From contig NZ_CP011786.1 of the NCBI RefSeq assembly GCF_001263395.1, positions 558,001-622,000 on the forward strand: a stretch of 64,000 nt of DNA, in the 5' to 3' direction. Shown in pieces: positions 46,566 through 55,159 of the stretch (its first letter is position 1; each line of letters opens with the position of its first letter). A model generated the notes under the pieces. That model saw only the letters and a list, made by a program, of their open reading frames with translations, was not told the origin of the DNA and did no database searches. This stretch comes from Bifidobacterium actinocoloniiforme DSM 22766 (GTDB lineage Bacteria > Actinomycetota > Actinomycetes > Actinomycetales > Bifidobacteriaceae). The translations under genes were made by a program, and so were the position numbers.

Positions 46566-47156
46566 ATGAGACTGAGGCCCTACCGCAAGCATGAAGACGA
46601 TGCTCGTCTACTCGAGTTAGCTGAACTGATAGCCGTGCGCGGGAATCCGCTAGGTCTCAGCATGCTCGACTACAAGCTTTTTGAACGTCAGCTCCTCGCT
46701 GAACAACTTATGGACGAGCGCAAACAGGACGATGACTCCATCATTGTCGCCGTTGCGGATTCAGCCGAGGAATTGCAGCGAATAGTCCCCCCTCAATCCT
46801 CTCCCGAGCCAGCAGGCAGCGCCAACCCACCCAGGACTAAGCCAAATCCGTCGCGAGTCCAAGGCCAGAGCAGTAGGATCATTGGCTTCATCAACCTTTC
46901 AGTCCGCCCGGACCCCACCAGCGGCCGTCCATGCGGCTATATCAGCCAGCTGTGTGTGGATCAGCGCTTCCAAGGCGAGGGCATCGGAAAATCATTGCTC
47001 ACCGAGGCGAAGCAGTGGGCTAACCGCAACGGCTTATTCAAGCTCACCGTCAATCTTTCCGCAGCGAACGAGAGCGCCATCTCCTTCTGCGAGAAGCTAG
47101 GCCTTCGCCTCAGTGCGGTCAGTATGGAGGTGTCTTGCGCCCAACCTGATTGCTGA
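46566..47156 (+). CDS. GNAT-family N-acetyltransferase
   Basis: Acetyl-CoA-dependent acetyltransferase. Motif A reads QLCVDQRFQGEGIGKSLL (about 135-152) and the downstream ANESAISFCEKLGL fits motif B. A Pro/Ser/Asn-rich segment at about 78-105 interrupts the N-terminal half. 196 residues. The acetylated substrate cannot be told. It lies 83 bp upstream of rpsT on the same strand. Confidence 0.85.
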   Translation: MRLRPYRKHEDDARLLELAELIAVRGNPLGLSMLDYKLFERQLLAEQLMDERKQDDDSIIVAVADSAEELQRIVPPQSSPEPAGSANPPRTKPNPSRVQGQSSRIIGFINLSVRPDPTSGRPCGYISQLCVDQRFQGEGIGKSLLTEAKQWANRNGLFKLTVNLSAANESAISFCEKLGLRLSAVSMEVSCAQPDC

Positions 47157-47239
47157 TCGCTATCGTTCCCTGGTTTTCCAGGCCGCATGGTAGTATTATT
47201 TTTCGTCTGTATCGGTAGCACATGTCGTTTGGAGCAACA

Positions 47240-47500
47240 TTGGCAAACATTAAATCGCAGAAGAAGCGGATTCGCACTAACGAGAAAGCGCATCTGCGCA
47301 ACAAGGAAGTCAAGAGCGCCATCAAGACCTCCATCCGCAGCGTCCGCAAGGCCATTGACGAAGGCGACAAGGCGGGCGCGCAGTCCGCTTTCTCGGTCGC
47401 AGCTCGGCGCCTGGACAAGGCGGCTGGCAAGGGTGTCATCCACCGCAACCAGGCGGCCAATCGCAAGTCCGGCCTCGCGACCGCTATCAACGCTATGTGA
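47240..47500 (+). CDS. rpsT: 30S ribosomal protein S20
   Basis: Primary 16S rRNA-binding protein of the small subunit. Lys/Arg-rich helices with [20 protein letters not shown] at the N-terminus. The frame is open from an ATG at 47222, but the family begins at [12 protein letters not shown] at 47240 with GGAG 5 bases upstream fits, giving 86 residues. E. coli rpsT also uses UUG, where it is part of autogenous control. TATTAT near 47197 could be the -10 element. A strong terminator follows at 47518. Confidence 0.95.
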   Translation: MANIKSQKKRIRTNEKAHLRNKEVKSAIKTSIRSVRKAIDEGDKAGAQSAFSVAARRLDKAAGKGVIHRNQAANRKSGLATAINAM

Positions 47501-47517
47501 TTGCTGCAGTCTTCCAG

Positions 47518-47555
47518 CAAAGGCGTCCACTCCTCGTACGGGGTGGGCGCCTTTG
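47518..47555 (+). terminator. terminator of rpsT
   Basis: A 16-bp stem with two G-U pairs (47518-47533 with 47540-47555, 6-base loop) lies 17 bases after the rpsT stop codon. It lacks a proper U-run (TCGTACC follows). Confidence 0.7.
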
Positions 47556-47942
47556 TCGTACCACCAATGGCTATGGCGCTCGAGCTTATGTCTGGAAGGC
47601 CACATATGAGAGCCAACTCTGCTCATATGCTCACTATTACAGATTCGAATTCACGATAATGGTACCTACAAGGCATGCACCGCTTACTTATCAGCAAATC
47701 GAGAACAAGCGAAACATGAGTCACAAAGCCGGTTCAGCGCCCATGAATGCCCCAACGAACTAGTAGCCGTTGTCCAAGAGCAAGCGCAATTCTCCTTACG
47801 CTGCCCTTGCGGGCAATTGATAACGCTTGCTAAACCGTGGTCTCCAACAAGGCACGTTACCATTCGCCGAAGAAATCGCCTCGGATTCGCCGCGCAGTCA
47901 ATCCAATAACGCTAATCCTCTGTAACCCTCTCTTCGCGACTA

Positions 47943-48007
47943 TTTTGGTCGGTTCCTCACAAGTGAAACGTTACAGCCTGAGCTATCACGTGACGATCCG
48001 CCCAAAA
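47943..48007. repeat. 65-bp inverted-repeat element, copy 7
   Basis: Left half-site TTTTGGTCGGTTCCTCACA; right half-site TTTTGGGCGGATCGTCACG. The left arm carries the only change inside the GGGC core of a left half. Confidence 0.85.
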
Positions 48008-48223
48008 TGCTAAAAAAGACCACCCCCTAAACATCCGTTCTCGGGATAGTCCAACAATGCACAGGGAGTTCGGCGCAGAGTACCCGCATATATCGGTTGC
48101 CTAAGAAAAGGTAGTGAGCGGGAAACGTGGCTTGAATGCCCGAATGGGTGGACTTATCCACATTCGACCACATTGGTCAGGACGATTTGGAACTCTCTTC
48201 GAACCACCCATAGACTCAAACCC

Positions 48224-49400
48224 ATGAATACGAACCAAGCATCCGTCGAACAGCTCGGACTCTTGTCCAAGAGCAGAAGATGCTGCCTTGTGCCTGCATC
48301 GAACCGCGAGCGCATGCGCCTGCTTCGTGCCGTTAAACGAGGCAGCGTTAAGCGGCCCAAACCACATCTGTATGCGCCAACGCCCTATTGGGTTTCGTTG
48401 ACACGGTATGAGCAAGCCCTCCACCTGATCCGCGCCACAGCTCGCCGCCGGCCAGAGTGGACATTCTGCTACCTATCCGCAGCGCTTGTCTGGGGACTGA
48501 CGGAAACAGTTTTCCTGCATGCGCAAATGCATGTCGCAGCTAAGAACCACACTCATGTCCGCGTCGGCGGCAGCATAAAATCTCACTTCTGCCTGGTCCC
48601 GAAACCCAAGAAACGCAATGGCGTATCAGTAACGCCGCTCGTGCAGACAGTCTATGACTGCGCTCGACGGCTGGATTACGGCAATGCTCTGGCCATCTGT
48701 GAAACGGCCATGAGGTTGTACGGGGTGAAACGCCGCCAACTGGAAGCCTACGCCAACGCACGGCCCCACACCTGGGGCAGGGATCGTGCGCTCTATGTCT
48801 TCGCGCAAGCAGGGCCTCTTAGCGAAAACGGCGGCGAGTCCATAGCCCGAGCCCGCTTCGATGGCTGGGGGTATGCGGCTCCCAAACAACAAGTCTCGGT
48901 CGAGCGCCCCTTCCAAGCAGGCAAGAGGCTCCGGCTCGACTTCCTGTGGACCACCAGGAATGGCCGATTGGTCGCCGGTGAACTGGATGGCCGGGAGAAG
49001 TACATCAATCCAGCCATGACAGGTGGCGGTTCCGTGGCTGATGTGATTTTGAAGGAGAAAAGACAGGGAGACGGAATTATCACTGTTGGGTTATGTGATT
49101 GTTCGCTTCTCCTACAAGCACATACAAGAAAGGCATGGGATTCTAGTGCAACGAAAACTGGATGCGGCGGGAGTACCGCGATTGGACGATCAACTGATCT
49201 CAGAGAAAACGGAGAACCAGGAGGTCCACCGTTTATTCGGCAGCTGCTGGGATCAGACCCACACCTGTTGGGCCGGCATGACTAGCCAATACCGTCAACT
49301 CAGGCAAGCACGCAGCCATGACAGCCGACGGCCGCCAAACCGTCCGAACTTTAGGGCACGGCGCAAACCCCCGGAAATGGAAACCATACGTTCCTTCTGA
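48224..49400 (+). pseudogene. frameshifted AbiEi / DUF559-like protein gene
   Basis: The first frame (ATG 48224, ending 49285) shows an N-terminal region like AbiEi-type antitoxins and a C-terminal nuclease-like fold (RLRLDFLW ... VAGELDG.EKY ... ILKEKRQ). Similarity leaves this frame near 49083 and resumes in the +1 frame as GYVIVRFSYKHIQERHG...AGVPRL, which runs to 49400. A one-base insertion at about 49080-49090, or a sequencing error, explains this. Members occur near abortive-infection systems or as orphans; no AbiEii partner is visible here. Base composition is lower in GC than its neighbours. Confidence 0.7.
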
Positions 49401-49594
49401 ATTTCTGCCCGGAGCGGGCAGTCTAATTGGAACGACTGCCTGACCGGCCCCTGCTGTTCCCACACTCCTGTTCTGGAGTTTTGTCAAGCGGCGCAAAAAT
49501 AGCAGGGTACGGCAGAAGCGCATCTGCGAAAAAGGTGGGGCGCCAAGCCGGCAGCGCGTGCCAACGCTTAGCCCCCACCCTGAATACGGCGGAA

Positions 49595-50722
49595 TCAGCA
49601 GACGCGCCACATCCAATTATGGGGATCTTCCCCCTCACCTAGTTGAATGCCAAGGAGCTCGTCGCGCAGATGCATGGTCAAGGGCCCCGAGCCCCCATCC
49701 GCAACGGTTTCATCAAAGTTCTCAGACTTGAACCGTCCTATGGGGGTGATGATTGCGGCCGTACCGCAAGCGAATACTTCAGTCACTTCCCCGCTACGAA
49801 TGTCATCGAGCAAGTCGGTCAACCCAATCATAGTTTCAGTCACCGCATGCCCCTCATCTTGGGCGAGCTGAATCACAGAGCGACGCGTCACGCCCGGTAG
49901 AATCGTTCCCGTTAGGCTTGGCGTCTCTAAGTGTCCGTCCTTATGGACGGTGAACATGTTCATCCCGCCGAGCTCCTCCAAGTAGGTGCCGGACGCCGCG
50001 TCAACGAAGCAAACCTGTTCGCAACCATGTTGAGCCCCACGATTCTCCCCAACCAGTGAAGCCGCATAATTACCGCCGCACTTAGCAAATCCCGTGCCAC
50101 CCGGACCCGTGCGGAACCACCTGTCCTCCACCCAGATGCTGACCGGTTTCACACCGCCCGGGAAGTAAGGTCCCGATGGTGAGGCGATGGCGCAGTAATC
50201 CACCTGATGCGGTGCCCTGACGCCGAGATAGCACTCGGATGCGTACATGAACGGGCGCAAGTAAAGCGTGTACTCACGCCTTGTTGGCACCCAGGCCGCA
50301 TCCTGCTTCACAAGCGCGGCGACCGAACCCAGGAAGTCCTCTGTGCTCAAGGCCGGCAGAGCGAGGCGCTTCGATGAGTTTTGAAAGCGCTCAGCGTTGG
50401 CATCCGGCCTGAACAACCAGATAGAACCGTCGGCATGATGATAGGCCTTCAGCCCCTCGAACACTTCCTGCGCATAGTGCAAGACCGTTGCAGCAGGATC
50501 CAATTTCAACGGGCCATAGGCTTCTACTTTCCTATCCGACCAGCCTCCATCTTGTTTCCATGTCATACGTACCATACTGTCGGAGAACAGCTGTCCGAAA
50601 GCGGGTTTGTCAATCATTGCCTCGCGCTGTTCATCGGAGGCTGGGTGCTCGTTAGGCACGACCTCAAACGTTGACGCGAGTCCGCTCAAATATTCTGGAT
50701 CATGATGTGATTGGCTAGTCAT
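49595..50722 (-). CDS. ilvE: branched-chain amino acid aminotransferase
   Basis: PLP enzyme of fold class IV that makes Leu, Ile and Val from their keto acids. Motifs: LHYAQEVFEGLKAY, the arginine-containing LYLRPFMYASE, the PLP lysine in GFAKCGGNYAASL and EELGGMNMF. 375 residues, the usual class IV length in Actinobacteria. The ribosome binding site is weak (GAAGAAG). Two inverted repeats lie upstream at 50970 and 51109. Confidence 0.95.
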   Translation of the reverse strand: MTSQSHHDPEYLSGLASTFEVVPNEHPASDEQREAMIDKPAFGQLFSDSMVRMTWKQDGGWSDRKVEAYGPLKLDPAATVLHYAQEVFEGLKAYHHADGSIWLFRPDANAERFQNSSKRLALPALSTEDFLGSVAALVKQDAAWVPTRREYTLYLRPFMYASECYLGVRAPHQVDYCAIASPSGPYFPGGVKPVSIWVEDRWFRTGPGGTGFAKCGGNYAASLVGENRGAQHGCEQVCFVDAASGTYLEELGGMNMFTVHKDGHLETPSLTGTILPGVTRRSVIQLAQDEGHAVTETMIGLTDLLDDIRSGEVTEVFACGTAAIITPIGRFKSENFDETVADGGSGPLTMHLRDELLGIQLGEGEDPHNWMWRVC

Positions 50723-50969
50723 GTGACACTTCTTCTCAGCAAATAGGAAGTTGCAGATACAGACCTGGCCCTACGCTTGTGGCGATTCGCCGGTATAAGG
50801 TGCATCTTAGGCGTCAGCCTGGAAGAGCACATCGGAATAGTCCACATGTTGACCATAACCGTCTCATACTCAAAACGTAAAGTCTCATTAAGTCCGTTCC
50901 TCAACTTCCAACTCCGCTTGCCCGCCTCACCCCGTCATTACGTTCACCCCAGCGAGCCTTCTGATTGCA

Positions 50970-51033
50970 TTTTGGGCAATTCTTCACGAAAACAGGAGGA
51001 CAATCATGAGTTTTCATGAGCATCTGCCCAAAA
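50970..51033. repeat. 64-bp inverted-repeat element, copy 8
   Basis: Left half-site TTTTGGGCAATTCTTCACG; right half-site TTTTGGGCAGATGCTCATG. It lies 248 bp upstream of the ilvE start. Confidence 0.9.
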
Positions 51034-51108
51034 TGCCGGTTTTGGAATGGGCGTGCCCTCGCGCGGCTCCCTTACGAGGGCTCGAAGCCGACAGCCGGCA
51101 TTCTGCGT

Positions 51109-51172
51109 TTTTGGGTAATTCCTCACGAAAATAGTCATGAATCCACTGAATTCAGTGAAGACCTGCCCAAAA
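51109..51172. repeat. 64-bp inverted-repeat element, copy 9
   Basis: Left half-site TTTTGGGTAATTCCTCACG; right half-site TTTTGGGCAGGTCTTCACT. The centre contains the small palindrome CACTGAATTCAGTG. Confidence 0.9.
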
Positions 51173-51295
51173 TGATAAGGAAGGTTGCAGTTGTTAGTCG
51201 CGACAGTTGCGTGGGGCGTGAGGCTAGCGAGGACTGTGGGGATTTGCGCATTGAAGGGGCTAGGGGCGTGGGTGCGTATGGGGTTGGGGCAGGGA

Positions 51296-51305
51296 GGGGG
51301 GGGGG
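51296..51305. repeat. homopolymer tract G10
   Basis: Ten consecutive G on the plus strand within a G-rich stretch downstream of rplY. Confidence 0.9.
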
Positions 51306-51335
51306 TACAGGGGTGTATGAGGGGGGTGGAATGCG

Positions 51336-51371
51336 CTCGGGGGCCGCGCTTGTCGTTGTGCGGCCCCCGAG
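51336..51371 (-). terminator. 12-bp perfect hairpin after rplY
   Basis: CTCGGGGGCCGC (51336-51347) pairs exactly with 51360-51371 across a 12-base loop. It lies 70 bp past the rplY stop codon on the minus strand. No U-run follows, as with other hairpins in this window. Confidence 0.65.
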
Positions 51372-51440
51372 GATTGAGAGCGATGACGGGTCTATGTGAA
51401 CGGCGGTTGTTAGGATGCCTCGGTGACCCGCATGTTTCGG

Positions 51441-52082
51441 CTACTCGGCCTTGTCGCTCGAGTCAGCGCCGTCGGCCGTGGCATTCTCCGCGGCGGCATC
51501 GCCCTCGGCGGCGGCAGCCTCCGGCGTTTCTACAGACTCTTCCTTCGGGACCTCAACGGTTACGACGGAATCCTCAGGATCATCGATAACCAGCTCAGCG
51601 CCTTCGGGCAGCTTCAGATCCTTGGCGAGAATCTTGTCGCCATCGGCGAGGCCTTCCACGCTGACGTCAATGCGCTCAGGCAGGTTGGCCACATCGGCGC
51701 GAATCTGGAGGTTCTGCATGTCGATGAAAGCAACAGCAGCGCCCTTGGTCTCACCGCTGATGAAGACCGGAACTTCCACAACGACCTTCTCGCCCGCACG
51801 GACCTCATAGAAGTCGATGTGCTCCACCTGACGCTTGACAGGGTTACGCTGCACGTCTTTGACGACAGCCATCTTGGTCTCGTCGCCGAACTTAATCGTA
51901 AACAGGGCGTTGGCGCGACGCAACGCCAGCGTGGTCTCCCGCATCGGCAGCTTCACGAAGGAAGGCTCGGCACCGCCTGCATAAATAGTAGCGGGAATCT
52001 GCTGGGCAACGCGCATTCGGCGAGCGGCCCCCTTACCGAACTCGGTACGCTCTTCACCCTCGAGGGTAATCGTATTAGCCAT
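51441..52082 (-). CDS. rplY: 50S ribosomal protein L25/general stress protein Ctc
   Basis: 5S rRNA-binding protein of the large subunit, of the long CTC type. The N-terminal L25 domain (TEFGKGAARRMRVAQQIPATIYAG; HIDFYEV) is followed by the TL5 C-terminal domain and an Ala/Glu/Asp-rich tail. The ATG at 52082 has AAAAGGAG upstream; the longer frame is not used. 213 residues. A hairpin terminator follows at 51336. Confidence 0.95.
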   Translation of the reverse strand: MANTITLEGEERTEFGKGAARRMRVAQQIPATIYAGGAEPSFVKLPMRETTLALRRANALFTIKFGDETKMAVVKDVQRNPVKRQVEHIDFYEVRAGEKVVVEVPVFISGETKGAAVAFIDMQNLQIRADVANLPERIDVSVEGLADGDKILAKDLKLPEGAELVIDDPEDSVVTVEVPKEESVETPEAAAAEGDAAAENATADGADSSDKAE

Positions 52083-52433
52083 GTCGTCTCCTTTTATCAG
52101 TACAGCCAACGGTCTGACGCATCGACGCGCCGTATCCCGTCGCCAGCCAAAAGGAGCTTGCGAACAACGCCGAGTCGATAACGGATGAACGCGAGTGCGT
52201 CGCATCCCTCGCCAAAGCAACTACTGAACTATAGCATAGCGCCCAGACCTGGAACACCCAATAATCATTGTCAGTAGGTCAATCAAGAGCAACAATCAGC
52301 GAATCGACCTGCGTTGGAACAAGCACCGGTCAACAGATAGGGCTCGAGCGGGGGGGGGGGATCCTCATCCCTGCTGGCAAGCCACGCGTCAACCTGCGCG
52401 TCCATTCATGCCTATGTCGCGCGTCGCCGCCCC
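52083..52433. other. gap upstream of rplY with a G11 tract
   Basis: About 350 bases between the membrane-protein gene end and the rplY start, both on the minus strand. It should hold the rplY promoter. G11 is at 52350-52360. No gene was seen. Confidence 0.4.
52350..52360. repeat. homopolymer tract G11
   Basis: Eleven consecutive G on the plus strand, about 270 bp upstream of the rplY start. Confidence 0.9.
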
Positions 52434-53465
52434 TCACTTCTCGTCGGACGTAACCTTGGCCGCATTGCCACTCTGACTGGGCGTCGGCGTCACTTGCGGC
52501 GTGGAAGACGGCTTGTCGCTCGGGCTGGGCGTTTGGCTGGGCTGCTGCGAAGGCTGCGCTGTCTGGCTGGGGCGAGGAGACGCGCCGTTGCCGTTGCCTT
52601 CACCACCCATCGTCGGCGAGGACGAGGGAGAGGGGGCGCCGCTGGGGGTTTCCTGGGGTTGAGTGGTTTCAGTGGAAGGCGAAGAACCGTTACCGTACTG
52701 ATCGGGCGCTGTTGAGCTTGGCGCAGGCGTTTGGACGGTTTGGTTGGGGCGGACAATATCGCGGACCACGTGGTCGGTGCCCTCCCCCTTGGTCAGCGCA
52801 TTGATGATTAGAGCGGAAATGAGTACCGCAATCAGAGCGCTGACGACCGACACGATGATGACCATCCGCTTCTTGCGCTGAACCTGGGAATTCTGCAACA
52901 GATGGCTTGCAGGCCTGTTCCTGGCAGCACCACCGGAACCCGCGAGGCCAGCCGGACCGGACTGAGCCGAGCGGGCTGTGCGCGCGCCACCGGTTTTCGC
53001 ACTCGAAGCGGTACGTCCCGCGCCAACGGCAGGCATGACCGTCGTCTTATCGCTGCCATCGATCACTGGCAGGACAGTTGTCTCCCCAGATGCGCCCGTA
53101 TCGGCGCCTGTCTTGCCGGTCGCCGCCCGCGCGTCTCCTAGCGTGCCTGCCCGCCCGCGGGCAGGAGGCAGCACCGTGGTAGCGCTCGCATCATCATGGG
53201 CTCCGTCCTTTCCTGCATCCACCGCATCGGACCCGGCGTCTTCTTCTCCATCCGCGCCAATCACAGTGGTTTGGAGCTTATGCGTGGAGGCATCCAGCAC
53301 GTTCTTGTAAATCTGGGAGGCAACAGCGGAAACCACGGAACCGACCGCTACGCCGATGGCAGAACCAGCGATGCCAATCTTCGCTGATAGGAAAAAGGAA
53401 GTGACCGCCGCCAGTGCTCCAGCGAACACTTGCGCCCAAGATAGATCGTGAAAGAACCTCTTCAC
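52434..53465 (-). CDS. membrane protein with Pro/Ser/Thr-rich outer tail
   Basis: 343 residues, family not recognised. A Gly/Ala-rich hydrophobic N-terminal region (about 10-55) resembles a hairpin membrane segment. A cytoplasmic-looking linker rich in Thr/Ala/Gly contains two TTVLP/TTVMP repeats (TTVLPPARG, TTVLPVIDG, TTVMPAVGAG). A second membrane segment lies near 212-234, and the last about 100 residues are Pro/Ser/Thr/Gln-rich, as in cell-wall-spanning or glycosylated tails. GTG at 53465 with AAAGGAG upstream is preferred to the longer frame. No LPXTG sorting signal is present. Confidence 0.75.
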   Translation of the reverse strand: MKRFFHDLSWAQVFAGALAAVTSFFLSAKIGIAGSAIGVAVGSVVSAVASQIYKNVLDASTHKLQTTVIGADGEEDAGSDAVDAGKDGAHDDASATTVLPPARGRAGTLGDARAATGKTGADTGASGETTVLPVIDGSDKTTVMPAVGAGRTASSAKTGGARTARSAQSGPAGLAGSGGAARNRPASHLLQNSQVQRKKRMVIIVSVVSALIAVLISALIINALTKGEGTDHVVRDIVRPNQTVQTPAPSSTAPDQYGNGSSPSTETTQPQETPSGAPSPSSSPTMGGEGNGNGASPRPSQTAQPSQQPSQTPSPSDKPSSTPQVTPTPSQSGNAAKVTSDEK

Positions 53466-53949
53466 TCTCACTCCTTTCCTCACAGCCACAAAGACCCGTG
53501 CGAATATGCCCAAACACGACCGCTACCAAGTGCTCATGAGCGAGCCGACTACGGTAGGCCAGCTTGACCTGCACCGCTGGCCCATCATAGCCCACCGGTA
53601 TTATCCGTAGCTAGTCCGAAACTGACCAGGGCTGGGAGAAGCCTGCTTCCCCCTATTCATCGCATCCACGACCCTGTGAGCCACGATGCAATAAACCGCC
53701 GCTTTCTCAGCCTCTTCGCATCCCACGCGCTCAACGGCAGGTACCTCGAAGAAGTATCTGACAACGGAAATAATCTGAATCGCCGCTGATGAAACGGCTG
53801 CGGAACAAGCCTGGGCGCCAGAAAGTCAAGGGCGGGAAAGCTGATGCTTGTTCCAAGAAAACTTGTGCAAGCGCTAGGCGACCCCCTGCAAGGACAATCC
53901 AGGAAGCCAACCCCCGCGATACCTCAGCAAGACCCTGGGCGAAAGCCAG
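53466..53949. other. 484-base gap without a recognised gene
   Basis: Lies between the membrane-protein gene and the histidine phosphatase gene, both on the minus strand. It contains a small hairpin GGGaGAAG/CTTCcCCC near 53635 and the promoter of the membrane-protein gene. No coding or RNA gene was recognised. Confidence 0.35.
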
Positions 53950-54687
53950 TTAGTCCAAGCTCACGGCGTCGTTCGGATCACTCCAGTCGACCTGGCGCGC
54001 GATGACCGGCCCGCGGTTGTAGTCCAGCAGACTCCAGCGCAAGTGGCCATCCTCCAACGCCCTCGGCACGAACCTGGCCCAGTGGGCGTTGCGCATGGAT
54101 CCCAGGCTCGCGAAGTCCGGGCGGACCTGGCTGATGCCCATCAGGGTCTGAATGGTCTGCGCGATCCATGAGCCGTGAGTGAAGACGAACAGGTCGGTGT
54201 CCTCACCGGCGCTACCAATCCAGTCCTCCAAGGCTTCCAGGCCACGTTGCCCCACAGCGCTCTTGGGCTCGGCACCATGCTTGAGTTCGCCGCCGCCGGA
54301 TAGCATCCAGGAGTGAAAATCCTCAGGCCACCGCTCGCGCACGTCTTCCGCAGTCTCGCCCTCCCAGGAGCCAAAACTACGCTCCCTGAGCCGCTGATCC
54401 GCGTGAATCGTCAGTCCCAGGGGCTCAGCGAAAGCCTGGGCGGTCGCGTAGGCGCGAGCCAGGTCGGAGGCGATGACCAGCTGTTTGCGGTCCGGCTTGT
54501 TTTCTACGTAGTCCTGCCTGAGCGCCTCACCGGCTTGCTTGGCTTGCCAAAGCCCGACCGAATTCAAGGGGATGTCGATCTGCCCCTGCATACGGTGGAC
54601 GGCATTGTAGTCTGTTTGCCCATGACGAACTAAAGTGATGCTACCTACGTGCCTGCCTGCCGCCGACGCTTCGCTCACCTCATTCAC
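53950..54687 (-). CDS. histidine phosphatase family protein (phosphoglycerate-mutase-like)
   Basis: 245 residues of the histidine phosphatase superfamily. The catalytic motif is LVRHGQTDYN, followed by QGQIDIPLNSVGLWQA, SDLARAYATAQ, the glutamate motif LRERSFGSWEG and the second histidine in FTHGSWI. This is the cobC/PhoE-like branch rather than a glycolytic mutase; the substrate is unknown. GTG at 54687 overlaps the rsfS stop (GTGA), so it is translated after rsfS. Confidence 0.87.
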   Translation of the reverse strand: MNEVSEASAAGRHVGSITLVRHGQTDYNAVHRMQGQIDIPLNSVGLWQAKQAGEALRQDYVENKPDRKQLVIASDLARAYATAQAFAEPLGLTIHADQRLRERSFGSWEGETAEDVRERWPEDFHSWMLSGGGELKHGAEPKSAVGQRGLEALEDWIGSAGEDTDLFVFTHGSWIAQTIQTLMGISQVRPDFASLGSMRNAHWARFVPRALEDGHLRWSLLDYNRGPVIARQVDWSDPNDAVSLD

Positions 54688-55091
54688 GCCCGGCTCGCCT
54701 TCTGGTCAAAGTCACCGGTGGAAAGGGGGTGCTCCAGGTCCAAAGGCACCGGCGGGCAGTCACTCCACAAGCGTTCCAAATCGTAGAACTTGCGTGCCTG
54801 CCTATGCATGATGTGGATGACGAAGTCCGAGTAATCCAGCAGAATCCACTTAGCCTCGTCCAAACCCTCCCTGGCCTGGGGAGTCAGACCCAGCTCATCG
54901 TGCAAATGGCGCTCGATAGTGTCAGCGACCGCAAGCACATGGCGCTCATTATCGCCCGAAGCGACCATGAAAATGTCAGTGATTGCCAAAGGCTGCGACA
55001 CATCGAAAGCGATGATGTCCATAGCCTTTCCATCGTTAGCGGCCTTAGCAGCCACTCGAACGGCGTCTATTGATTCCTGCAGAGCCGGCAC
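54684..55091 (-). CDS. rsfS: ribosomal silencing factor RsfS
   Basis: Binds ribosomal protein L14 and blocks subunit joining when nutrients run low. The 135 residues show the family core [26 protein letters not shown]-like segment ([21 protein letters not shown]) and an N-terminal region with [17 protein letters not shown]-type sequence. It starts with GTG. It lies between glmU and the histidine phosphatase gene, with which it overlaps. Confidence 0.93.
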   Translation of the reverse strand: [135 protein letters not shown]

Positions 55092-55159
55092 AGGCCCACC
55101 TTTCAGTAAGAGCGGGACCGATCATCCCGCTGGTTTTTATCCTATCGCGTCCACTCCCC

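Larger units (their letters stand above)
47501..48223. other. long AT-richer gap after rpsT
   Basis: About 720 bases holding the rpsT terminator and repeat copy 7. From about 47560 to 48170 the composition is visibly more AT-rich than the flanking core genes. No gene was recognised on either strand. Confidence 0.45.
50723..51440. other. long gap upstream of ilvE with two repeats, a G10 tract and the rplY terminator
   Basis: About 720 bases. Contains repeat copies 8 and 9 (139 bases apart), G10 at 51296-51305 and the rplY hairpin at 51336. The G-rich stretch 51240-51335 has no counterpart elsewhere in the window. A T-box or a Leu/Val/Ile-rich leader peptide was sought before ilvE and not found. 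Confidence 0.45.

Noticed and set aside
49405-49421. CTGCCCG-GAG-CGGGCAG hairpin as a terminator
   Set aside because: Stem of 7 bp with a 3-base loop and no U-run on either strand; it could be chance in GC-rich DNA.
50723-50968. T-box or branched-chain leader peptide upstream of ilvE
   Set aside because: No T-box motif and no run of Leu, Ile or Val codons in a short open frame.
35321-51172. The nine repeats as a CRISPR array
   Set aside because: Copies are kilobases apart in different gaps, are inverted repeats with variable centres, and no cas genes are present.
35321-51172. The nine repeats as ordinary bidirectional terminators
   Set aside because: The T and A runs are inside the arms and no U-run follows on either strand; several copies lie upstream of genes rather than between gene ends.
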